Positions 1-6,641 of a DNA stretch of 8,976 bases are shown here, in pieces. Positions within the stretch are counted from its first letter, which is position 1, and every line of letters begins with the position of its first letter. This stretch comes from Erysipelotrichaceae bacterium (GTDB lineage Bacteria; Bacillota_I; Bacilli_A; Erysipelotrichales; Coprobacillaceae). The notes under the pieces were generated by a model. It had not been told where the DNA came from. It saw only the letters and a program-made list of their open reading frames with translations, and searched no databases. The stretch covers positions 1 through 8,976 of the forward strand of contig JAJQGQ010000257.1 in assembly GCA_021200395.1 (NCBI GenBank), in the 5' to 3' direction. The position numbers were made by a program, and so were the translations under genes.

Positions 1-47
1 GAAGTATAGTATATTGTGGCTGTAAAAAAATAAATGGAGGTTTAAAA

Positions 48-2720
48 ATGGCAGAAAAGAAATCTGAAAAAAAAGAAACTCAAAAAGTTCAAAATGAATG
101 GACAAATGAAAAAATTGATGCTCATGTTGATGATTTAGTGCAAAAAGCGTTAGTTGCATTAGATAAGTATGAATCTTATAGTCAAGATGCAGTGGATTAT
201 ATAGTTGCGAAATGTTCTGTAGCAGGACTAGACCAACATGGTGTGTTAGCTGAAGCAGCTGTTAAAGAAACAGGCAGAGGTGTATTTGAAGATAAAGCAG
301 TTAAAAATATGTTTGCTTGTGAATATGTTACAAGTAATTTACGTCATTCAAAGACAGTTGGTATTATTAGCGAAGATCCTTTAACAGGTATTACTGAAAT
401 TGCTGAACCAGTTGGTGTTGTTTGTGGTATTATTCCTACAACAAATCCTACTTCTACAGTTATTTTCAAATCATTAATTGCAATTAAGACAAGAAATCCA
501 ATTATCTTCTCTTTCCACCCATCTGCTTATGAATGTTCTGTTCAAGCAGCTAAATGTATGCGAGATGCTGCAATTGCTGCTGGAGCTCCAGAAAACTGTA
601 TTCAATGGTTAGAAGTAAGAGCATCTATGTATGCTACTAATGCCCTAATGAATCATCCAGGTGTTGCTACTATCTTAGCTACTGGTGGTAATGCCATGGT
701 AAAATCAGCTTATTCTTGTGGTAAACCTGCTTTAGGTGTTGGTGCTGGTAATGTACCTGCTTATGTTGAAAAAACATGTAATTTAAAACGTGCTGTTAAT
801 GATATTGTTTTATCTAAATCATTCGATAATGGTATGATTTGTGCGAGTGAACAGGCAGCTATTGTGGATCATGAAATTTATGATGAATTCAAAGCTGAAA
901 TTTCTCGTTTCCATGTTTATTGGGCAAATGCTGAAGAAAAGACAAAACTAGAAGAATATATGTTTGGCGCAGCAGCTTATAGTGATAAAGTTAACGAAGT
1001 TGGTACAGTAAAAGCAGCAGTTGTTGGTAAACCTGCTCCATGGATTGCCAAAGAAGCTGGATTTAGTATTCCTGAAGATACTCAAGTTATTTTAGTTGAA
1101 TGTCAGGAGGTAGGACCTAATGAACCTCTTACAAGAGAAAAATTATCTCCAGTCTTAGCTGTATTAAAAGCTGAATCTACACAAGATGGTATTGATAAAT
1201 CAGCTGCTATGGTTGAATTTAATGGTTTAGGACATAGTGCTGCCATTCATACAGAAAATCATGATATCGCTGTTCAATTTGGTTTAGCATGTAAAGCAAT
1301 TCGTATTATTGAAAATGCCCCATCTACATTTGGTGGTATTGGATCAGTATATAATGCATTTATTCCATCATTAACATTAGGTTGTGGTTCTTATGGACAT
1401 AACTCAGTTTCTAATAACGTAAGTGCATTTAACTTATTAAATATTAAGAGAGTAGGTAGACGTAATAATAATATGCAATGGATAAAACTTCCTCCAAAAA
1501 TCTATTTTGAAAGAAATTCAATTAGATATTTAAGAGATATGAAAGAAATGAACAAGGCTATGATCGTTACTGATAGAGGTATGTATAACCTTGGCTATGT
1601 TGATAAAGTTGAAGATGCCATTAAACGTAGAAAGAATAAAGTTGATTTAGAATTATACTTTGATGTTGAACCAGATCCAAGTTTGGAAACTGTTTATGAA
1701 GGTGTTGAATTGATGAGAAAATTTGAACCTGATGTTATTATTGCATTAGGTGGTGGATCTCCAATGGATGCTGCTAAGATTATGTGGCTCATGTATGAAC
1801 ATCCAGAAGTGAACTTTGATGATATTAAACAAAAATTCATGGATATTAGAAAACGTGCTTTCAAATTCCCTGAATTAGGTAAAAAAGCAAAACTTATCTG
1901 TATTCCAACAACTTCAGGAACAGGTTCAGAAGTAACGCCATTTGCCGTTATCACTGATAAGAAGACAAATAAAAAATATCCATTAACGGACTATGCTTTA
2001 ACACCAACTGTTGCGATTGTTGATCCTGAATTTGTCATGAGTTTACCTGCATCAGTTGCTGCTGATACTGGTATTGATGTTTTAACACATGCAACAGAAG
2101 CTTATGTTTCTATCTTAGCATCAGACTTTACAGATGGTTGGGCTAAACAAGCAGTTAAATTAGTTTTTGATTATTTAGAAGAATCTGTCAAGAAAGGAAC
2201 ACCAATTGCTAGAGAAAAAATGCATAATGCTGCTACTATTGCAGGTATGGCATTTGCCAATGCCTTCTTAGGTATGAACCATTCATTAGCACATAAGATT
2301 GGTGGAGAATATCATATTCCTCATGGACGTACGAATGGTATCTTATTACCTCATGTTATTAGATATAATGGTACAATTCCTACTAAGTTAAATATTTGGC
2401 CAAAGATTGAAAATTATAAAGCAGATGTAAAATATATGGAATTAGCACAACTCATTGGTTTAAATCCAAAAACACCTGAAGAAGGTGTAGAAATGTATGC
2501 TCAAGCTGTTGAAAAATTATGGGTAAGCTGTGGTGGTGCTACAAATATTAAATCACAAGGTATTTCTAAGGAAGATTGGGATGAATCAATCCATAGAATT
2601 GCGATGAATGCTTATGAAGATCAATGTACGCCAGCTAATCCAAGAATGCCTATGGTATCTGATATGGAAGATATTCTAAAGACAATTTATGATTATGAAT
2701 CTCCATTTGCTAAAAAATAA
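48..2720 (+). CDS. adhE: Bifunctional acetaldehyde-CoA / alcohol dehydrogenase AdhE
   Basis: AdhE reduces acetyl-CoA to acetaldehyde and then to ethanol with two NADH, regenerating NAD+ in fermentation; the family forms cytosolic spirosome filaments. The 890-residue length is full size. Residues about 20-450 are the CoA-acylating aldehyde dehydrogenase domain, with catalytic Cys265 in NGMICASE. Residues about 470-885 are the iron-dependent alcohol dehydrogenase domain, with the NAD-binding motif GGGSPMDAAK (568-577). By family alignment the iron ligands are Asp677, His681, His745 and His759, all present. The N-terminus has a Lys/Glu-rich extension of about 18 residues. The start is supported by GGAGG at 36-40, seven bases upstream. 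TATAGT at 5-10 could be a -10 box, but its -35 would fall outside the window. The gene appears monocistronic because a perfect terminator follows the stop codon. Identification is very secure. Confidence 0.98.
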   Translation: MAEKKSEKKETQKVQNEWTNEKIDAHVDDLVQKALVALDKYESYSQDAVDYIVAKCSVAGLDQHGVLAEAAVKETGRGVFEDKAVKNMFACEYVTSNLRHSKTVGIISEDPLTGITEIAEPVGVVCGIIPTTNPTSTVIFKSLIAIKTRNPIIFSFHPSAYECSVQAAKCMRDAAIAAGAPENCIQWLEVRASMYATNALMNHPGVATILATGGNAMVKSAYSCGKPALGVGAGNVPAYVEKTCNLKRAVNDIVLSKSFDNGMICASEQAAIVDHEIYDEFKAEISRFHVYWANAEEKTKLEEYMFGAAAYSDKVNEVGTVKAAVVGKPAPWIAKEAGFSIPEDTQVILVECQEVGPNEPLTREKLSPVLAVLKAESTQDGIDKSAAMVEFNGLGHSAAIHTENHDIAVQFGLACKAIRIIENAPSTFGGIGSVYNAFIPSLTLGCGSYGHNSVSNNVSAFNLLNIKRVGRRNNNMQWIKLPPKIYFERNSIRYLRDMKEMNKAMIVTDRGMYNLGYVDKVEDAIKRRKNKVDLELYFDVEPDPSLETVYEGVELMRKFEPDVIIALGGGSPMDAAKIMWLMYEHPEVNFDDIKQKFMDIRKRAFKFPELGKKAKLICIPTTSGTGSEVTPFAVITDKKTNKKYPLTDYALTPTVAIVDPEFVMSLPASVAADTGIDVLTHATEAYVSILASDFTDGWAKQAVKLVFDYLEESVKKGTPIAREKMHNAATIAGMAFANAFLGMNHSLAHKIGGEYHIPHGRTNGILLPHVIRYNGTIPTKLNIWPKIENYKADVKYMELAQLIGLNPKTPEEGVEMYAQAVEKLWVSCGGATNIKSQGISKEDWDESIHRIAMNAYEDQCTPANPRMPMVSDMEDILKTIYDYESPFAKK

Positions 2721-2725
2721 TGATT

Positions 2726-2754
2726 AAGCTATTGTCAATGACAATAGCTTTTTT
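2726..2754 (+). terminator. Rho-independent terminator of adhE
   Basis: Perfect 11-bp inverted repeat, AAGCTATTGTC (2726-2736) and GACAATAGCTT (2740-2750), with a 3-base loop and a run of six T (2749-2754). It begins five bases after the adhE stop. An in-frame ATG at 2720 would make the hairpin coding, which argues against that start for the next gene. The right arm doubles as the -35 region of the next promoter. Confidence 0.9.
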
Positions 2755-2766
2755 ATATGCTATAAT
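2738..2766 (+). promoter_or_regulatory. Promoter of the NusG domain II gene, embedded in the adhE terminator
   Basis: The -35 is ATGACA (2738-2743, five of six consensus bases), followed by a 17-bp spacer and a perfect -10 TATAAT (2761-2766). A TG at 2758-2759 makes this an extended -10. The predicted start site is near 2773, giving a leader of only about 10 nt before the ATG at 2783. The -35 lies in the loop and right arm of the adhE terminator. Confidence 0.75.
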
Positions 2767-2782
2767 ACTAGCGGTGATATTC

Positions 2783-3142
2783 ATGAAAAAGAAAGATTTC
2801 ATTCTTATTATAATATTATGTATAATTATAGGAATAGCTTATATGATATATAATATAACGCAAGAAGATACAAATACGATAGAAGTTTATTATCAAAGCG
2901 AACTTATTGATACAATTGATATATCAGTAGATGCAACTTATAGTTACGAAGGAACATATGGAACATTTAATTTAGAGGTCAAAGATAGACAATATCACGC
3001 AACTGATGTTGAATGCCCTAATCATGATTGTGAAAAAATGGGATGGATTAAAGAGGGAAGTACAAAATCTATTATTTGTTTACCAAACGAAATATATGTT
3101 ATTCAATCAAATGCTGAAGAACAAATTGAAGTAGGGGAATAG
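2783..3142 (+). CDS. Membrane-anchored NusG domain II (NusG_II family) protein
   Basis: This 119-residue protein has one N-terminal membrane segment (residues about 5-23, preceded by MKKK, so the N-terminus is probably cytoplasmic). A small extracytoplasmic beta domain follows. The family signature is C78-P-N-H-D-C83, then G-W-I (87-89) and I-C-L-P-N (98-102), as in stand-alone NusG_II proteins of Bacillota; their function is not established. Two of the three domain cysteines are close together and could form a disulfide or bind a ligand, which is inference. I chose ATG 2783 over the in-frame ATG at 2720 because the upstream stretch encodes the adhE terminator and lies before the predicted transcription start. 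GGTGAT (2773-2778) can pair with the 16S rRNA 3' end. The gene has its own promoter and terminator, so it looks like an independent unit. Family call is firm; biological role is unknown. Confidence 0.85.
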   Translation: MKKKDFILIIILCIIIGIAYMIYNITQEDTNTIEVYYQSELIDTIDISVDATYSYEGTYGTFNLEVKDRQYHATDVECPNHDCEKMGWIKEGSTKSIICLPNEIYVIQSNAEEQIEVGE

Positions 3143-3155
3143 TTTCCCTTTTTTT
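3133..3155 (+). terminator. Terminator of the NusG domain II gene
   Basis: AGGGGAA (3133-3139) pairs with TTCCCTT (3144-3150), with one G-T wobble, around a 4-base loop, and a T run extends to 3155. The hairpin contains the TAG stop codon at 3140-3142, so coding end and terminator overlap. Confidence 0.75.
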
Positions 3156-3173
3156 CACATAATCCTTTGATTA

Positions 3174-3203
3174 TTTTCAAGTATTACTTCTCTAGACTAT
3201 AAT
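3174..3203 (+). promoter_or_regulatory. Promoter of the ABC transporter operon
   Basis: A perfect -10 TATAAT (3198-3203) is preceded at 18 bp by a weak -35, TTTTCA (3174-3179). The predicted start is near 3210, just ahead of GAGGAGG (3211-3217). The first in-frame ATG (3202) sits inside the -10 box and so cannot be the start of a message made from this promoter. Confidence 0.65.
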
Positions 3204-3225
3204 GGTGAATGAGGAGGAATTGAAT

Positions 3226-4713
3226 ATGTTTAAAAATGCCTTATTAAGTATCAAAAAAAATATTGGAAAAACAATATTATTATTTGTCATAATGGTTGTT
3301 ATAGCAAACCTTGTTATTGCAGGGTTATCCATTAAAAGTGCAACATCTAAATCTATTGCTTCCGTTAGACAGTCTTTAGGCAGTGAAGTTACTTTATCAT
3401 ATAATACTCAAAATATGATGATTAATCGTGAACAAGGACAAGCTTTAGATGAGGTTGTGAGTAGTATTACAGTTGATATGGCTGATCAACTAAAGGATTT
3501 AGATTATGTGGAAAGCTACAATTATACTTTGAGTGTCAGTGCAACGAGTGATGATATTGATCCTGTAGAAACAACAGCATCTAATGATTCAGATACTACT
3601 ACTGATGATAATAAGCAAATGCCTGATAGTAGTGATAATTCAAACAGTGATAGAGGTCAATTTATGGATAGTAATGATTTTACTATTATTGGTAATACCA
3701 CAATGGCTAATTTAAGTGATTTTACAGATGAAAATTATGTGCTTACGAGTGGTAAATTATTGACTGAAGATGATGCTGGTACTACTAATTGTGTCATTGA
3801 ATCAAATTTAGCAAGTGATAATGATTTAGAAGTTGGTGATACGTTTAGTGTTACTACAACGAATAGTGATGATGAGGAAATCACAGTAACTTTAACAATC
3901 ATTGGTATTTTTGAAATAGAATCAAGTAGTGAAATAGGCGGGATGATGAGTAATCGTCAAAATCCTATGAATTATATATATGTAGATATTTCCACAGCTC
4001 AAACGTTAAATGATAGTACAACTGATATCACAAGTGCTAGTTATTATCTTGATGATCCTGATAATATTGATGCTTTTATAGCTTTAGCTGAAAGTGAAAC
4101 TGATATAGATTTTGAAACATATACATTGGATGCTAATGATCAAATTTATCAAAGTAGTATTTCTTCATTAGAAGATATGGAACAATTTGCGAATATTTTC
4201 TTATGGGTTGTTGTAGGAGCTGGATGTGCCATTTTATGTCTTATCTTGATGTTAACAATGCGCAGTCGTTTTTATGAATTTGGTGTATTCTTATCATTGG
4301 GACAATCTAAATTAAAGATTATGTTACAACAATTAATAGAAGTATTAGTTATAGCAGTGGTAGCATTTGCCTTATCATTGGGTACTGGTAAGATGGTTTC
4401 TAATGTTATTAGTGGGATGCTTGAATCTACGCAAAGTAATCAAAGCGAAATGGTTATGGAAATACCAAATGATATTGGTGATGGTTTAACAGATTCTGAT
4501 AAAACTTCTGATAATTCTGGTGGTCGTGGTAATCTCCTTGATCAGGCTATGACTTCTCCTGAAAATACAGAATTAGATGTTTCTATGACAGCTTCTACAG
4601 CTGTACAATTAGCTGGTATTACAGGACTTATTTGTGTGGTTTCTGTATTATTACCATCCATTTATATTTTAAGATTATCTCCAAGAGAAATCTTGGTAAA
4701 GAAGGAGGGTTAA
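3226..4713 (+). CDS. MacB/FtsX-type ABC transporter permease
   Basis: This 495-residue inner-membrane subunit pairs with the ATPase encoded next. It has the MacB layout: TM1 at about 16-36, a large extracytoplasmic domain (about 40-320), then three C-terminal segments (about 324-346, 370-392, 462-484). The FtsX-like cytoplasmic link between TM2 and TM3 contains RSRFYEFGVFLSLGQSK. Two extracytoplasmic stretches are low-complexity and rich in Ser, Asp, Thr and Asn: residues 115-148 and about 400-455, the latter between TM3 and TM4. The family acts by mechanotransmission on the outer face (export of peptides, lipoproteins or drugs, or signalling) instead of classical import; the substrate cannot be read here. 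I start at ATG 3226 (MFKNALL) with GAGGAGG eight bases upstream; the ATG at 3202 overlaps the promoter -10. The end of the gene carries the ribosome site of the next gene. Confidence 0.9.
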   Translation: MFKNALLSIKKNIGKTILLFVIMVVIANLVIAGLSIKSATSKSIASVRQSLGSEVTLSYNTQNMMINREQGQALDEVVSSITVDMADQLKDLDYVESYNYTLSVSATSDDIDPVETTASNDSDTTTDDNKQMPDSSDNSNSDRGQFMDSNDFTIIGNTTMANLSDFTDENYVLTSGKLLTEDDAGTTNCVIESNLASDNDLEVGDTFSVTTTNSDDEEITVTLTIIGIFEIESSSEIGGMMSNRQNPMNYIYVDISTAQTLNDSTTDITSASYYLDDPDNIDAFIALAESETDIDFETYTLDANDQIYQSSISSLEDMEQFANIFLWVVVGAGCAILCLILMLTMRSRFYEFGVFLSLGQSKLKIMLQQLIEVLVIAVVAFALSLGTGKMVSNVISGMLESTQSNQSEMVMEIPNDIGDGLTDSDKTSDNSGGRGNLLDQAMTSPENTELDVSMTASTAVQLAGITGLICVVSVLLPSIYILRLSPREILVKKEG

Positions 4714-4714
4714 T

Positions 4715-5392
4715 ATGAGTGAAGTTGTATTAACATTTGAAGATGTATGTTATCATTATCAAGATGGAACAAAACAAGTGAATATATTAAAAGAAGCTTC
4801 TTATGATTTTGAAATTGGAAAAACTTATGCTATAGTAGGTGCTAGTGGTAGTGGTAAAACAACAACGATTGTTTTAGCTGGTGGTTTAGATTCACCAAAA
4901 AAAGGGAAAGTTCTTTATAAAGGTGAAGATATAGAAAAAATTGGTTTAACTAATTATCGTCGTAATAATGTTTCTATTGTTTTTCAATCATATAACCTCA
5001 TTACTTATATGAATGCTGTTCAAAATGTCACAAATGCAATAGATATTAGTAATATCAAAATACCTGATAAAAAACAACGTGCATTAGAAATTTTACAAGA
5101 ATTAGGCTTGACTGAAGATGAAAGCAAAAGAGATATTAGAAAGCTTTCTGGCGGTCAGCAACAACGTGTAGCTATTGCCAGAGCTATGGCAAAAGATGTT
5201 GATTTGATTCTTTGTGATGAACCAACAGGTAATTTAGATGAAGAAACTTCTCAAGGCATTATTCAAACCTTTATTGATTTAGCACACAATAAGAATAAAT
5301 GTGTTATTGTTGTAACGCATTCTAAAGAATTTGCAGAATGTATGGATGTACAATTAAAAATTAATCAAGGAAAATTAGTAAAAATAGATTAA
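4715..5392 (+). CDS. ABC transporter ATP-binding protein (MacB/LolD type)
   Basis: This 225-residue cytosolic ATPase powers the permease encoded immediately upstream; only one base separates the two genes. All nucleotide-binding motifs are intact: Walker A GASGSGKT (42-49), Q-loop Gln91 in VFQSYNL, signature LSGGQ (144-148), Walker B LILCDEP with catalytic Glu169, D-loop GNLD (172-175) and switch His202. The length and the VFQSYNL and DEPTGNLD sequences place it in the MacB/LolD/FtsE-like exporter ATPase group. The start ATG 4715 is led by AAGGAGG (4703-4709), which lies inside the permease coding end, so translation is probably coupled. No membrane-fusion or histidine-kinase partner is in the window. 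No obvious terminator follows the stop; read-through would run into the C-rich-loop RNA element downstream. Substrate unknown. Confidence 0.95.
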   Translation: MSEVVLTFEDVCYHYQDGTKQVNILKEASYDFEIGKTYAIVGASGSGKTTTIVLAGGLDSPKKGKVLYKGEDIEKIGLTNYRRNNVSIVFQSYNLITYMNAVQNVTNAIDISNIKIPDKKQRALEILQELGLTEDESKRDIRKLSGGQQQRVAIARAMAKDVDLILCDEPTGNLDEETSQGIIQTFIDLAHNKNKCVIVVTHSKEFAECMDVQLKINQGKLVKID

Positions 5393-5432
5393 TGTTCATA
5401 GAAAATTCATATCTTTTCGTTATCATATCTAT

Positions 5433-5462
5433 GTCTTTAGAAAAGACATATAATATATAGAC
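5433..5462 (+). promoter_or_regulatory. Invariant 30-nt block, copy 1 (palindrome plus TATAAT)
   Basis: This block is identical at 29 of 30 positions to 6642-6671. It starts with the inverted repeat GTCTT (5433-5437) / AAGAC (5443-5447) and continues into TATAAT (5449-5454) and ATATAGAC. It may be a promoter whose -35 is replaced by a regulator site, since the region 17 bp upstream of TATAAT (TATCTA) is not -35-like and not conserved. Alternatively it may be the 5' hairpin of the RNA itself. I cannot decide between the two. Confidence 0.55.
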
Positions 5463-5527
5463 GACCCCTCTCCCTAATCATAAATTCGTCTATAAAAACC
5501 AAGTGTTCCCCACACTTGGTTTTATTT
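5456..5527 (+). ncRNA. Candidate small RNA with C-rich loop, copy 1
   Basis: TATAGACGA (5456-5464) pairs perfectly with TCGTCTATA (5486-5494), displaying a 21-nt loop that begins CCCCTCTCCCTAAT. A 12-bp terminator hairpin follows at once. The second copy at 6665-6742 keeps the stem (TATAGAC/GTCTATA), the CTCTCCCTAAT loop motif and the following GTCTATAAA. Its loop length and terminator sequence differ, so structure is conserved while sequence drifts. The loop is complementary to Shine-Dalgarno sequences, so base-pairing regulation of mRNAs is a reasonable inference. The 5' end is uncertain: TATAAT at 5449-5454 used as -10 would start transcription near 5461, inside the left arm. Confidence 0.6.
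5495..5527. terminator. Bidirectional terminator between small RNA copy 1 and the deacetylase gene
   Basis: AAAACCAAGTGT (5495-5506) and ACACTTGGTTTT (5512-5523) form a 12-bp stem with a TCCCC loop. T-rich flanks on both strands let it end + strand transcription of the small RNA and minus-strand transcription of the deacetylase gene. The deacetylase stop codon (5522-5524) overlaps the stem. Confidence 0.88.
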
Positions 5528-6250
5528 TTTCTTTAAATCTGAAAAAGTGATTATTTTTATGTCTTGTTCATCAATATAATCCTTAAATGCATTAGATGTC
5601 AATAATGCTAATTCTTTCATTCTAGATAAATGATAACTTGATATATCGCATAACCTTTGATCAATCAATCCAGGATGACACATTAATTCAATGATACCTT
5701 CATTATTGGTACACATATCTTTAATAAAATCCATACTAATGAGATCATCATACATATTGTCAATACATTTCACATATTCGTAAGTATCAATAATCTTATC
5801 TCTTTGTCTAATAGGAATATTATATTCATAAGATAATTGCTTTGTAACCTCAATAAACCAAGGTAACAAATGAACATGATGATGAGAATCCAAATGATCT
5901 GGTTTATGCCCAGTTAAAGCTATAAAACTATCAATCTGAGCTTTAAACTCCTGATATAACTCATTATTATTACCATGTGGCTTGCCATCGCTATAGCTAT
6001 TTGGTCTTCTAAAATTGCCATCATCATCAACAAATGAAGTCATATGCGTTAATGGTCTACCAATCGTTATATTCAAATGAACACCTAGCTTTAAAGTATC
6101 ACAATAACCTATATACTTCTTAGTATAAGGCATATTCATCATACAAGTACTAGATGATACTAATCCTTGTTTATGAGATAAAAGAATACCAATTGTATTA
6201 CCTTCACAAAGACCAAAATCATCAGCATTTATAATTAACTTTTTAATCAT
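5522..6250 (-). CDS. ChbG/YdjC-family carbohydrate deacetylase
   Basis: This 242-residue cytosolic protein of the YdjC/ChbG family comprises metal-dependent enzymes that remove the N-acetyl group from acetylated (often phosphorylated) di-saccharides such as chitobiose and related sugars. The family metal and catalytic motifs are all visible: N-A-D10-D11-F-G at the N-terminus, G-V-H58-L-N, D121-S-H-H-H125-V-H, and C-H192-P-G. Length is normal and no signal peptide is present. The start ATG is preceded on the minus strand by AAGGTGAT (plus 6254-6261). The exact sugar is unknown, and no PTS or glycosidase gene is adjacent. It is transcribed alone, convergent to small RNA copy 1, with which it shares a terminator. 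Family assignment is secure; substrate is inference only. Confidence 0.93.
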   Translation of the reverse strand: MIKKLIINADDFGLCEGNTIGILLSHKQGLVSSSTCMMNMPYTKKYIGYCDTLKLGVHLNITIGRPLTHMTSFVDDDGNFRRPNSYSDGKPHGNNNELYQEFKAQIDSFIALTGHKPDHLDSHHHVHLLPWFIEVTKQLSYEYNIPIRQRDKIIDTYEYVKCIDNMYDDLISMDFIKDMCTNNEGIIELMCHPGLIDQRLCDISSYHLSRMKELALLTSNAFKDYIDEQDIKIITFSDLKKK

Positions 6251-6267
6251 ATTATCACCTTCTTCCT

Positions 6268-6296
6268 ATTATACATGATAAAATATTGAAAATAAA
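6268..6296 (-). promoter_or_regulatory. Likely promoter of the deacetylase gene
   Basis: The minus strand reads TATAAT (plus 6268-6273) 17 bp from a poor -35, TTTATT (plus 6291-6296). The predicted start site lies about 10 bases upstream of the ATG. The weak -35 makes this tentative. Confidence 0.45.
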
Positions 6297-6370
6297 TATA
6301 AGATCATATTGATAGTTATTTTAATAAGTTAAAATCATGCTTTTTATTACTTATCAAAACAATAAAATTA

Positions 6371-6399
6371 TTGACAAGGTATGTAAATTCATGTATTAT
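6371..6399 (+). promoter_or_regulatory. Near-consensus promoter of a short G-rich transcript
   Basis: TTGACA (6371-6376, perfect), a 17-bp spacer and TATTAT (6394-6399, five of six) predict a start near G6406. No conventional gene follows on the + strand before the terminator at 6536-6569. An imperfect inverted repeat, ATAAGT (6324-6329) / ACTTAT (6349-6354), lies upstream and might be an operator, with low confidence. Confidence 0.8.
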
Positions 6400-6439
6400 T
6401 AGGTCGTGTTTAGAAGGAGATAGGTTAAAGGGGATACAT

Positions 6440-6493
6440 ATGTCTTTTAAACATTATATGGAGAGAGGTTTGTTTATTATAGTCATTTCTTAA
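6440..6493 (+). CDS. Possible 17-residue micropeptide
   Basis: ATG at 6440 follows AAAGGGGAT (6427-6435) at a good ribosome-binding distance (six bases from the last G) and opens MSFKHYMERGLFIIVIS, ending in TAA. The peptide has a short basic/aromatic head and a hydrophobic tail (LFIIVI), a layout seen in leader peptides and small membrane-active peptides, but it is too short to classify. It lies within the transcript bounded by the promoter at 6371 and the terminator at 6536-6569. In AT-rich DNA a chance ORF of this size is common; the well-placed ribosome site is the only real support. Confidence 0.35.
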   Translation: MSFKHYMERGLFIIVIS

Positions 6494-6535
6494 ATTGGGG
6501 GAGAACTTGAGTAGTGGAGATATAAACAATAATAG

Positions 6536-6569
6536 AAAAGGATCTTTAATGGGGATTAAAGATCTTTTT
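6536..6569 (+). terminator. Strong terminator of the G-rich transcript
   Basis: GATCTTTAAT (6541-6550) and ATTAAAGATC (6555-6564) pair perfectly around a GGGG loop. The flanking AAAAG and TTTTT extend the stem to 15 bp (one G-T pair), and the T run ends at 6569. It serves no conventional coding gene. Confidence 0.88.
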
Positions 6570-6641
6570 CATTTTATAAAGTTTATATTCAATTTATCAA
6601 AAATACACATTGTGTTAATATTTATATATTATTATTTAAGC

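Larger units (their letters stand above)
6406..6569 (+). ncRNA. Candidate short purine-rich transcript, possibly dual-function RNA
   Basis: Promoter and terminator delimit an RNA of about 164 nt in an otherwise gene-free gap between divergent and convergent signals. It carries six purine/G-rich patches in a strongly AT-rich context: 6412-6424, 6427-6435, 6460-6468, 6497-6504, 6516-6520 and the GGGG loop at 6551-6554. TGTTTA occurs at 6407-6412 and 6471-6476, and its complement TAAACA at 6448-6453 and 6523-6528, so alternative weak stems can form. It may encode the 17-residue peptide annotated separately. Parts are complementary to the C-rich-loop RNA elements on either side. I do not recognise a known RNA family. 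Confidence 0.6.

Noticed and set aside
11..30. Possible Rex (NADH-sensing repressor) site upstream of adhE
   Set aside because: Only a TTGTG half-site is visible and no inverted partner is present; most of the promoter region is outside the window.
1694..1954. Minus-strand open frame of 86 codons inside adhE
   Set aside because: It lies wholly within the conserved iron-ADH coding region, has no ribosome site and resembles no protein; it is a shadow of adhE.
5433..5450. GTCTTTAGAAAAGAC hairpin as the terminator of the ABC operon
   Set aside because: The stem is five base pairs and no T run follows; the sequence is also kept in copy 2, where no operon ends just upstream.
5433..5494. Minus-strand reading of the repeat element, with GGGAGAG followed by ATGTCTTTTCT
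   Set aside because: The distance from the purine run to the ATG is too long for a ribosome site, the frames end after a few codons, and on this strand the element lies behind a terminator.
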